This document shows positions 1 through 5,253 of a stretch of DNA of 5,253 bases, one piece after another. Origin of the DNA: Pirellulaceae bacterium (GTDB lineage Bacteria; Planctomycetota; Planctomycetia; Pirellulales; Pirellulaceae); assembly GCA_020846515.1 (NCBI GenBank), contig JADLDX010000379.1, positions 1 through 5,253 on the forward strand, read 5' to 3'. The number at the start of each line of letters is the position of its first letter. Position 1 is the stretch's first letter. A program made the position numbers and the translations under genes. The notes under the pieces were generated by a model that saw only the letters and a program-made list of their open reading frames with translations, ran no database searches and had not been told where the DNA came from.

Positions 1-1145
1 CGACCATTTTGGCGGTGGGCGGAGAGATCAAGTCGAGTATTTGCCTGGCAGTAAACTCTCACGCTATTCTCAGTCAGCATATTGGAGATATGGGGCACGC
101 AGAGTCACTGGAAATGATTCAGCGTGTTTCAAGCCACCTTATTGAACTATACAACGCCACGCCCACGGTGATTGCATCGGATCAGCATCCTGGCTACCTT
201 TCCGTTCAGTGGGCTGAGCGGCAGGCGCGTGAACAATCTTTACAGCACCTGAGAATACAGCACCACCATGCCCATGCGGCCGCGTTGATGGCTGAGCACC
301 AATTACCTGCGGGCTCGTCCATCATCGCTTGTGTATGGGATGGCACCGGCTTGGGCAGTGACGGCGCGATCTGGGGTGGCGAATGGTTGATCGCAGACCG
401 GCAAGAGTTTACGCGATTCGCACATTTGAGTTATGTGCCATTGCCTGGAGGCGATGCCTGCATTCTCAAACCGGCTCGATCGGCCTTGGCGCATCTCTTT
501 CGATACTCGCTGGCTTGGGATCAACGGCTGCCGTGTGTATCAACCCTAACCGAGACTGAGCGTCGCTGGCTAAGACAGCAACTCGAACGCGATCTGAATT
601 GCATCCCAACCAGTAGCATGGGCAGACTGTTTGACGCTGTCGCCGCCCTCATCGGCACTCGTCAGCAAATCGACTATGAAGGCCAGGCTGCCATCGAATT
701 GGAATATCAGTCATCGAAAGCCATGCAAACGACCGACGCTTTGTTCGAACCATACGCTTATAGTTGGCAGAGTTCTAAGAACCAATCCGAAAATAGACCT
801 GACCCCATTAAGGGCGCTGAGTGGCAACTCTGTTTCGATGGCATGTTTTCGTGCATCGTTGAGGATACGCTAGCCGGGAAGTCCGCGGGAGACATCGGCG
901 CACGATTTCATCTCACATTGGCACATGCCGCACTGGATGTTTGCATTATTGCCAGAAAGGTGACTGGAATAAATCAAGTCGGGCTGACCGGCGGGGTCTT
1001 TCAAAATGTGTTGCTCACACGCTTACTTCGGCAGCAGTTGGAAAGCCATGATTTTCAAGTCCTGACTCACCGGCTTGTACCACCCAATGATGCAGGGATA
1101 GCCTTGGGGCAAGCCACCATTGCGCGAGACCTTTTAAGCACTTAG
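1..1145 (+). CDS. hypF: Carbamoyltransferase HypF, C-terminal half (5' partial)
   Basis: HypF uses carbamoyl phosphate and ATP to carbamoylate the C-terminal cysteine of HypE, the source of the cyanide ligands of the [NiFe]-hydrogenase active site; it is cytoplasmic. The frame is open to the left edge (first full codon at base 3), giving 380 visible residues of a family usually about 750 long, so the acylphosphatase, zinc-finger and YrdC-like domains lie outside. What is visible is the Kae1-like domain. It opens with LAVGGEIKSSICLA, followed by the metal-binding HHHAH (fragment residues 87-91), DGTGLGSDGAIWGGE (113-127), LPGGDA (147-152), TSSMGRLFDAVAALIG (203-218), YEGQAAIELE (225-234), GGVFQN (330-335) and PPNDAGIALGQA (360-371). 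These match the family's conserved blocks in order, with no frameshift. The usual NDGG reads NDAG here, a mild change. TTG at 9 is internal, not a start. No other hyp or hydrogenase gene lies downstream, so hypF is probably the last gene of any hyp cluster to the left. Confidence 0.96.
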   Translation, partial: TILAVGGEIKSSICLAVNSHAILSQHIGDMGHAESLEMIQRVSSHLIELYNATPTVIASDQHPGYLSVQWAERQAREQSLQHLRIQHHHAHAAALMAEHQLPAGSSIIACVWDGTGLGSDGAIWGGEWLIADRQEFTRFAHLSYVPLPGGDACILKPARSALAHLFRYSLAWDQRLPCVSTLTETERRWLRQQLERDLNCIPTSSMGRLFDAVAALIGTRQQIDYEGQAAIELEYQSSKAMQTTDALFEPYAYSWQSSKNQSENRPDPIKGAEWQLCFDGMFSCIVEDTLAGKSAGDIGARFHLTLAHAALDVCIIARKVTGINQVGLTGGVFQNVLLTRLLRQQLESHDFQVLTHRLVPPNDAGIALGQATIARDLLST

Positions 1146-1220
1146 ATCACAGACACAGCAGAAGCCTGCGAAGCCGCATCCTGCGGGCACGATGACTCGC
1201 GGAGCATCTCTACTGTGATC
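1145..1220 (+). other. Long-range inverted repeat and possible RNA structure at the hypF 3' end
   Basis: The last base of the hypF stop codon begins GATCACAG (1145-1152), which is perfectly complementary to CTGTGATC (1213-1220). The 60 bases between contain nested shorter pairings, GCGA with TCGC and CCGCA with TGCGG. The transcript could therefore fold into one closed multi-part stem. No T-run follows, so it is not a standard intrinsic terminator; it could be a 3'-end structure or chance. Confidence 0.3.
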
Positions 1221-1256
1221 CGGTTGTTGATCTGGTCGTTGACCTATCTGGTTGTT
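1219..1256 (+). repeat. Three short near-identical repeats, consensus TCYGGTYGTT
   Basis: TCCGGTTGTTGA (1219-1230) is followed directly by TCTGGTCGTTGA (1231-1242), 10 of 12 bases identical. After a 4-base gap comes TCTGGTTGTT (1247-1256). This could be a small tandem duplication or clustered binding sites upstream of the PEP-CTERM gene. No function can be assigned from sequence. Confidence 0.45.
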
Positions 1257-1339
1257 TTCTCGATGCCGATTTTGGTAAATCGATTGATTCCGGGCGAATG
1301 CATTTGCCATAAAAATGACGTGCAATCATCAGGTCGATT

Positions 1340-1401
1340 GGATCGACAAACGAAAGCTGCGGCAGCGCATCTTTAGATGATTCGGGCAATACCAACGCGA
1401 G
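1340..1401 (-). repeat. Copy A of a diverged ~60-bp inverted repeat (partner at 4072-4131)
   Basis: Read on the minus strand, this segment matches the plus strand at 4072-4131. Bases 1351-1364 match 4107-4120 exactly (TGCCGCAGCTTTCG in the shared sense). Extended to 1340-1364 against 4107-4131, 23 of 25 agree. A second block, 1376-1389 against 4083-4096, agrees at 13 of 14. The gap between blocks is 11 bases here and 10 in copy B. Weaker similarity continues to about 1401. The minus strand is open from 1443 to 1210 and would read LPESSKDALPQLSFVDP across the repeat. It may be a gene fragment; I recognise no family. It ends about 40 bases upstream of the PEP-CTERM start. Confidence 0.7.
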
Positions 1402-1444
1402 GTAGTTCCACCACCCATTTCCAAGGCCAACCGGGAAGTCCATG

Positions 1445-2221
1445 ATGAAGTCCGTGAGTCGAATCGCTGTTTGTCTGTATGTGTGTTGGATCGTAAGTCA
1501 AATGCCCTTGGTGGCTCAGGGTGGAATTGTTATCGCCGGGGTTGATACGCCCACCAGCTCCACAGCCGACTTTACCATTCAAATCAACGATCCATTTTTC
1601 CCGGGTGGCTTTAGTGAGTTGGTCAAGCTGAATTCAGGTGCATTTTCGATTATCAGACAACAGCAACAAGGGTTAGGCGATGGATCGGCGGCCAGCTTTA
1701 TTGATACCGAGATCCTGGGTTTGACATTGACCAGCACAAGCGCGAATGTCGGACCTATGACGGTCAGGATCGGCGCGGACAACGGTGTTCAGCAGTCGCC
1801 CACATTGGGCCGGGTCACCAACGTGGTCTCTTCGCCAGCCGGTTCGCCTGTGCTCGTGGGCCCGAACGATTTTGTATCGGGCAATAGCTTCTTCGACGTG
1901 TTCTTCGAAGTCGACTTTGCTGGGGGTACGCTTTACAATCGTGCTCCCCATAAGTTGTCCTTGCCAAACATCACCACTCTTCCTCCGAATGGTACTCACG
2001 TTCCACCACCGCTCACTCCGCCAGTTCCTCTGCACCGTCGGATGGGCACCTCGAATAGTCCAAGTGATCCAGTGGTGGGCTCTGCCATTGGGACTCATAC
2101 CGTCCCCGAGCCCTCCTCGATACTCCTATTCGCCACCGGCCTATTAGCACTCGCCAAGTCAGGCATCTGCAAAAAAACTGGTCGATGCCTGCGCGGGTCA
2201 ACCATGCGCAACTCGCAGTGA
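1445..2221 (+). CDS. Secreted PEP-CTERM sorting-domain protein of unknown function
   Basis: The protein carries a Sec signal peptide and a C-terminal PEP-CTERM sorting signal. In other bacteria such signals are recognised by an exosortase that cleaves the tail and sends the protein to the cell surface or matrix. Numbering from ATG 1442 (259 aa), residues 1-26 are a signal peptide with basic K3 and R7 and a hydrophobic core ending near LVAQG. The body is low in Cys, rich in Gly, Ser, Thr and Pro, and predicted mainly beta (for example SFFDVFFEVDF at 149-159). A proline-rich stretch lies at 181-196. VPEPSS begins at 221, then a short hydrophobic helix to about 239, then KKTGRCLR. Two ATGs stand in tandem; the one at 1445 has better spacing (6 bases) from the weak GGGAAG at 1433-1438, but 1442 is possible. 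The tail after the helix (about 20 residues, two Cys) is longer than the few basic residues usual in the family. No enzymatic domain is recognisable. The barrel gene follows 169 bases later on the same strand. Confidence 0.85.
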   Translation: MKSVSRIAVCLYVCWIVSQMPLVAQGGIVIAGVDTPTSSTADFTIQINDPFFPGGFSELVKLNSGAFSIIRQQQQGLGDGSAASFIDTEILGLTLTSTSANVGPMTVRIGADNGVQQSPTLGRVTNVVSSPAGSPVLVGPNDFVSGNSFFDVFFEVDFAGGTLYNRAPHKLSLPNITTLPPNGTHVPPPLTPPVPLHRRMGTSNSPSDPVVGSAIGTHTVPEPSSILLFATGLLALAKSGICKKTGRCLRGSTMRNSQ

Positions 2222-2227
2222 TAGGTG

Positions 2228-2280
2228 GGTAAAACTGGCGAAACTTTGTCGATGATTCTGGTTGATCAGACAGTTTTACC
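2228..2280 (+). other. Perfect 10-bp inverted repeat after the PEP-CTERM gene
   Basis: GGTAAAACTG (2228-2237) and CAGTTTTACC (2271-2280) are exact reverse complements separated by 33 bases, starting 6 bases after the stop codon. The position suits a 3'-end hairpin or attenuator between the two secreted-protein genes. The arm is AT-rich, the loop is large and no T-run follows, so a standard terminator is not supported. An operator-like site is an alternative. Confidence 0.35.
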
Positions 2281-2366
2281 AACACAATCGACAGAGCCAG
2301 TGTTGTGCCCCAGGCGTCGCTCCGATGATTCTCAACGAGCACGTCGATGAACCTGGTTGGTCTGAG
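2248..2366 (+). repeat. Imperfect 24-bp direct repeat in the 2222-2390 gap
   Basis: Bases 2248-2271 and 2343-2366 both begin GTCGATGA, continue with CTGGTTG and agree at 19 of 24 positions. GATGATTCT also occurs twice (2251-2259 and 2324-2332). The pair lies just upstream of the barrel gene and could mark a local duplication or regulatory sites. The similarity is modest and may be chance. Confidence 0.3.
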
Positions 2367-2390
2367 AAAACGCCCCTATTGGATCAGATT

Positions 2391-4043
2391 ATGGTCACCC
2401 CATGCAAAATTGCTCAGCTCTCTATCGTGCTGCTAGCATTGCAAAGCTATCTATTGGCTGGCGAATTGCCAGAGCTAAGTTTGAGCGACAGTCCCGGTGT
2501 TGATTCCACTGCATGCGACGAGTTGGTCGGCGAATTGAGCGCTAGAAAACAGTGGGACCGGCCAGACCAGCGCGGCTTTTGCAGCGACATCCGTTATCGA
2601 GCTCCAGCGATGATCGGCGATTTTTTTGGCGGTTCGCAGTTAGGCTTGCGTGGCGATTCCGTCTTGGATCGTTTATTCATTGTGGCGGACGACTTGGATG
2701 CGCCGCTGGTCTTACCCGCCAATGGTTCAACATTGACCGTCACCGAGCCTGGACCGGTTGGCATTTTTAGTTCGTCGATCACAACCGTTCAGCAGTTGCA
2801 GGCACTGTTTCGCGCAGGCAGTCCACTACCCGGTGTCACGCTGCAAGGCACCATCAATGACAACGCGACCTTAACGACGCTGGACACCATCGCGCAGATT
2901 CAATCGCAGCTCGGTTCAACGGGGCTAGGATACGACATCATTCTCCTTCAAAGCCCGCCTGGCACATATGCGACGGGAGTGAACGCAGTTTTCCAATCTC
3001 GTAATACGATCCCCGGAACGACACAATTCAACAGCGGCAATTCCGGGGCATTGATTCAAGGTGGCGCGGACACCTTAAATGGCGGCGAAGATTTTAATGC
3101 GTTCTATTTCTATGACTACATCGTGCGCTTCAATACCGCGCTTGCCGACGCCAGTAGCGGAGGTGTAGGCCGGACAAAAATTGCTGACGGCGGTAGCGTA
3201 CTGCCACAGAACAGACTCTTCTTCCGATACAACCATGTTCAGAATGCTGCGTTCACCAACAGTGGCCAGCCATTGAATCGCTTCACGCCGGGCTTCGAAC
3301 GCTCATGGTTCGCTGGGTTAGCCTCGATCGAACTCCGCGCGCCGTTTGCGACGGATGCGACCACCACGTATGCTCTGGACAATGGTACCTTCTCCAACGG
3401 CAACGATACTCGATTTGGAAATTTAACTCTGTATGCAAAAGCTCTGATGCTGCAGACTGAGCAATTCGCCATCTCGGGCGGATTGGGGCTGATGCTTCCC
3501 ACTGCCAGTGACATTCGCGTGAACTATGCGAATGGCACATCTCTGCTTGAAGTCCAAAATCAATCGGTTCACCTCCAACCGTTTCTGGGTGGACTATACA
3601 CACCCAATAGCCGCTTCTTTGCACAAGGGTTTGTGCAATACGATGCTGCGGCCTCTGGCAATTCCGTGGCCATCAACTCGACCGGTGCAGGGTTGGTCCG
3701 CGCCGGGACGCTCACGGATCCCAATCACCTATTCTTTGACGCAGGCATAGGCTATTGGCTACATCGTAGCCATGCGGACAGGGGGTTAACAGGCTTTGCA
3801 CCGATGTTGGAAGCTCATCAAACCAGTTCTGTTCAGGGTGGCGATCTTGTGGCAGCCGGGCCATTCCAAGTTGGCAACTTTAATGGCAGTACCAGTATCA
3901 CCAGCCTGGTCGCTGGGGCGACGCTGGAGTTCGGTAGCCGTTCCCAATTGACCGCTGGCTACGCGACGCCCATCGGTGGTGGAGTGGATCGTCAGTATGA
4001 CGGTGCCTTTCAATTCAATTTCAATCGGTTACTTGGACCTTGA
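2391..4043 (+). CDS. Secreted 550-aa protein, probable planctomycete outer-membrane beta-barrel
   Basis: The start is placed at ATG 2391 because it begins a good signal peptide: MVTPCKIAQ, then a hydrophobic core LSIVLLAL, ending near LLAG at 24. The frame is open back to TTG 2262, but residues encoded there look non-native, and the ribosome site before 2391 is weak. After the signal come a variable acidic segment (24-75) and DFFGGSQLGL (77-86). A Ser/Thr/Gly-rich region (about 100-235) includes a predicted helix around TTVQQLQALFRAG. Next is a conserved-looking core, DFNAFYFYDYIVRFNTALADASSGGVGRTKIADGG (234-268), then NRLFFRYNHVQN and a long run of alternating beta strands with Tyr, Phe and Gly (270-550). 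It ends in FQFNFNRLLGP. The alternating pattern, Asn/Gly turns and aromatic C-terminus fit an outer-membrane barrel. I recognise the general type from planctomycete genomes but cannot name a domain with certainty. Substrate and role are unknown; porin-like or structural roles are possible. Only C5, C42 and C64 are cysteines. Confidence 0.85.
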   Translation: MVTPCKIAQLSIVLLALQSYLLAGELPELSLSDSPGVDSTACDELVGELSARKQWDRPDQRGFCSDIRYRAPAMIGDFFGGSQLGLRGDSVLDRLFIVADDLDAPLVLPANGSTLTVTEPGPVGIFSSSITTVQQLQALFRAGSPLPGVTLQGTINDNATLTTLDTIAQIQSQLGSTGLGYDIILLQSPPGTYATGVNAVFQSRNTIPGTTQFNSGNSGALIQGGADTLNGGEDFNAFYFYDYIVRFNTALADASSGGVGRTKIADGGSVLPQNRLFFRYNHVQNAAFTNSGQPLNRFTPGFERSWFAGLASIELRAPFATDATTTYALDNGTFSNGNDTRFGNLTLYAKALMLQTEQFAISGGLGLMLPTASDIRVNYANGTSLLEVQNQSVHLQPFLGGLYTPNSRFFAQGFVQYDAAASGNSVAINSTGAGLVRAGTLTDPNHLFFDAGIGYWLHRSHADRGLTGFAPMLEAHQTSSVQGGDLVAAGPFQVGNFNGSTSITSLVAGATLEFGSRSQLTAGYATPIGGGVDRQYDGAFQFNFNRLLGP

Positions 4044-4071
4044 TGGAACATAATCCCGGTGCCGCCCTTTC

Positions 4072-4131
4072 TTCGCTTTGGGTTGCCCCAATCATCCACG
4101 GTTCGATGCCGCAGCTTTCGATTATCGATCC
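4072..4131 (+). repeat. Copy B of the diverged ~60-bp inverted repeat (partner at 1340-1401)
   Basis: This is the plus-strand partner of copy A, with matching blocks at 4083-4096 and 4107-4131. It starts 29 bases after the barrel gene's stop. The reading frame intact in copy A is broken here: a 1-base deletion before the first block and another between the blocks separate LPQSS from MPQLSIIDP. Two second-block differences change F to I and V to I, and the last codon of each matched block (Ser and Pro) differs only at its third base. That pattern suggests a decayed coding sequence, but the sample is small. Confidence 0.7.
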
Positions 4132-4164
4132 TCAATTTGTCTCGTATCCGAGGAAAACTTGCTT

Positions 4165-4197
4165 ACAACCAACTGTCATGGTTATGGTTGTTTTTTT
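4165..4197 (+). terminator. Probable intrinsic terminator of the barrel gene
   Basis: ACAACCA (4165-4171) pairs with TGGTTGT (4185-4191), a 7-bp stem with a 13-base loop, followed at once by T residues through 4197. It lies 122 bases after the stop of the barrel gene. The stem has only three G-C pairs, so it may be weak. An alternative smaller stem, AACCA (4167-4171) with TGGTT (4179-4183), overlaps it. Six G residues follow the T-run. Confidence 0.45.
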
Positions 4198-4330
4198 GGG
4201 GGGACAATCCTACGGCGCGTGCCCTGGCTTGTATGATACCAACTCGTCCTTAAAAAACTTTGCCGGGATTTTGGCTTCGGATCTTAAGTAGCTCAATCCC
4301 AAATTGGACGTGTCGACGTGCTAACTAATT

Positions 4331-4342
4331 GCTCGAACGAGC
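4331..4342. promoter_or_regulatory. Palindrome GCTCG-AA-CGAGC upstream of the PAL-like gene
   Basis: A perfect 5-bp inverted repeat with a 2-base spacer lies 62 bases before the chosen start. A second small one, TTGAA-ACA-TTCAA, lies at 4366-4378. Such dyads could be operator half-sites, but no known regulator motif is matched and no convincing promoter was found beside them. The rest of 4198-4386 shows nothing else recognisable. Confidence 0.25.
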
Positions 4343-4388
4343 GGTGACTGCGTCGGGAAAGTTGGTTGAAACATTCAAGCAAAAGTAT

Positions 4389-4395
4389 GAGGGAG
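4389..4395 (+). promoter_or_regulatory. Ribosome binding site deciding the start of the PAL-like gene
   Basis: The purine run GAGGGAG ends 9 bases before ATG 4405, good Shine-Dalgarno spacing. The in-frame ATG at 4387 overlaps this run and has no comparable site upstream. This favours 4405, which also starts the signal peptide with the shorter N-terminal region. Confidence 0.6.
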
Positions 4396-4404
4396 CTGAC
4401 ATCC

Positions 4405-5253
4405 ATGTTCTTTCGAATCGCACTTGCACCTGTGCTGGCCATGTTGATCACGATCATCGCGCCGCCGATGTACTCCAGCGCTCAAGACAAAGGAGGGCTA
4501 CAGCAGGCCATGCCTTATCGATTGGACGTCAGCTTTCCACAGCAAGCGACTGGATTGGTGTGGCAAGCCACGTCGGCGGTAGCCATCGATTCACACGGTA
4601 ACGTCTTCGTTTTCCACCGCGCCACCGAGCCCATCTTGAAGTTTGATCGCGAGGGCAAACTCTTGCGAGCTTTTGGTGAGGGTCTATTTGCTTTGCCGCA
4701 TGGCATGCGCATCGACAACCAAGACAACCTCTGGGTCACAGATAGTGCGAACCATACCGTGGTCAAGTTTAGCGCTGATGGCCGAGTGTTGATGAGCCTG
4801 GGTGAGCGCGACAAAGCCGGTGATGATCACGAGCACTTCAATAAACCCGCCGATGTTGCCTTTGCAGCCAACGGTGACTTTTACGTGGCCGATGGTTACG
4901 GCAACTCGCGAGTGGTGAAATTCGACAAGGCAGGGAAGTTCTTAAGCACTTGGGGAAAGAAGGGAACAGGACCAGGCGAATTCAATTTACCGCACGCAGT
5001 GCAGGTAGATCAGGAGGACCGTATCTACGTTGGAGATCGCGAGAACAATCGCATTCAGATCTTCGATGCTCAGGCACGCTTCCTACGGCAAATCGAAGGC
5101 CTTGCCCCATTCGGCATGTACTTGACGCCCGACAAGCATTTGTGGGTGGCTGATGGTCGAGCCAACCGAGTCATCAAGATGACGCTCGAAGGCGTGGAGT
5201 TGGCTTCTTGGGGTATGACAGGCGAGGAGGCCGGCAACTTTCAATTGCCACAC
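4405..5253 (+). CDS. Secreted NHL-repeat protein resembling peptidyl-alpha-hydroxyglycine alpha-amidating lyase (PAL), 3' partial
   Basis: PAL cleaves peptidyl-alpha-hydroxyglycine to an amidated peptide plus glyoxylate, the second step of C-terminal amidation in animals. Numbering from ATG 4405 (283 residues visible), residues 1-27 are a signal peptide (MFFRIALAPVLAMLITII...SSA, then QD), so the protein is exported. NHL-type beta-propeller blades follow, with motifs that line up with animal PAL: VFVFHR (R72, like the catalytic Arg), LPHGMRID...LWVTD (H99, a zinc-ligand position), DGYGNSR (Y165, the catalytic Tyr position), FNLPHAVQVD (H197, second zinc ligand), GDRENNRIQIFD (210-221), and FNF-like spacing to FQLPH, whose His (283) is the last residue before the edge and sits where the third zinc ligand is expected. 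Thus all key residues in view are kept. Family similarity is recognised from memory of animal PAL. Many bacterial NHL proteins share this fold without proven lyase activity, and no hydroxylating monooxygenase partner is in the window. An in-frame alternative start is 4387. Confidence 0.88.
   Translation, partial: MFFRIALAPVLAMLITIIAPPMYSSAQDKGGLQQAMPYRLDVSFPQQATGLVWQATSAVAIDSHGNVFVFHRATEPILKFDREGKLLRAFGEGLFALPHGMRIDNQDNLWVTDSANHTVVKFSADGRVLMSLGERDKAGDDHEHFNKPADVAFAANGDFYVADGYGNSRVVKFDKAGKFLSTWGKKGTGPGEFNLPHAVQVDQEDRIYVGDRENNRIQIFDAQARFLRQIEGLAPFGMYLTPDKHLWVADGRANRVIKMTLEGVELASWGMTGEEAGNFQLPH

Noticed and set aside
1284..1313. Possible sigma-70 promoter, TTGATT with CATAAA at 18-base spacing, before the PEP-CTERM gene
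   Set aside because: Only four of six bases match in each box, and planctomycete promoters are poorly defined. It could easily be chance.
1673..2098. 141-codon minus-strand open frame inside the PEP-CTERM gene
   Set aside because: It is antisense to a gene with clear export and sorting signals and has a low-complexity Arg/His-rich composition typical of a shadow frame.
2262..2390. N-terminal extension of the barrel gene to TTG 2262
   Set aside because: It would bury the signal peptide 43 residues inside the protein, and it overlaps the intergenic inverted repeat.
4191..4203. T7G6 homopolymer tract as a phase-variation switch
   Set aside because: It lies outside any supported gene and promoter; the T part is better explained by the terminator.
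4043..4291. 82-codon plus-strand frame whose ATG overlaps the barrel stop (TGATG)
   Set aside because: The overlap resembles translational coupling, but the frame runs through repeat copy B and the probable terminator, has no recognisable domain, and has a composition unlike a real protein.
4329..4601. Plus-strand frame overlapping the start of the PAL-like gene
   Set aside because: It is out of frame with the well-supported PAL-like protein and has no recognisable features.

Overview
The window looks like chromosomal DNA of a planctomycete, probably of the Pirellulaceae type. Three things suggest this: a PEP-CTERM sorted protein, a large secreted protein of the type predicted as outer-membrane beta-barrels in planctomycetes, and a secreted NHL-repeat lyase-like protein. 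All are on the + strand, with intergenic gaps of 169 to 361 bp and moderate GC. The taxonomic call is inference from protein character; there is no rRNA or other marker here.

Layout. (1) Bases 1-1145 hold the C-terminal half of HypF, the carbamoyltransferase of [NiFe]-hydrogenase maturation, cut by the left edge. (2) Bases 1146-1444 are non-coding and contain a long-range inverted repeat at the hypF stop, three short TCYGGTYGTT repeats, and copy A of an inverted repeat pair. (3) Bases 1445-2221 encode a secreted PEP-CTERM protein of unknown function. (4) Bases 2222-2390 are a gap with a perfect 10-bp inverted repeat and a 24-bp imperfect direct repeat. (5) Bases 2391-4043 encode a 550-residue secreted protein, probably an outer-membrane beta-barrel. 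(6) Bases 4044-4404 are a gap with copy B of the inverted repeat, a probable intrinsic terminator and a small palindrome. (7) Bases 4405-5253 encode the N-terminal 283 residues of a secreted protein closely resembling peptidyl-alpha-hydroxyglycine alpha-amidating lyase (PAL), cut by the right edge.

The genes do not form an obvious pathway. HypF is cytoplasmic and belongs to hydrogenase maturation. The other three carry export signals and would act in the periplasm or at the outer membrane or surface. The most unusual structure is the pair of diverged inverted repeats (about 1340-1401 and 4072-4131) that bracket the PEP-CTERM gene and the barrel gene as a 2.8-kb unit. They may be remnants of an unknown gene or element. 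I did not find convincing evidence of a new defence, mobile or RNA system.
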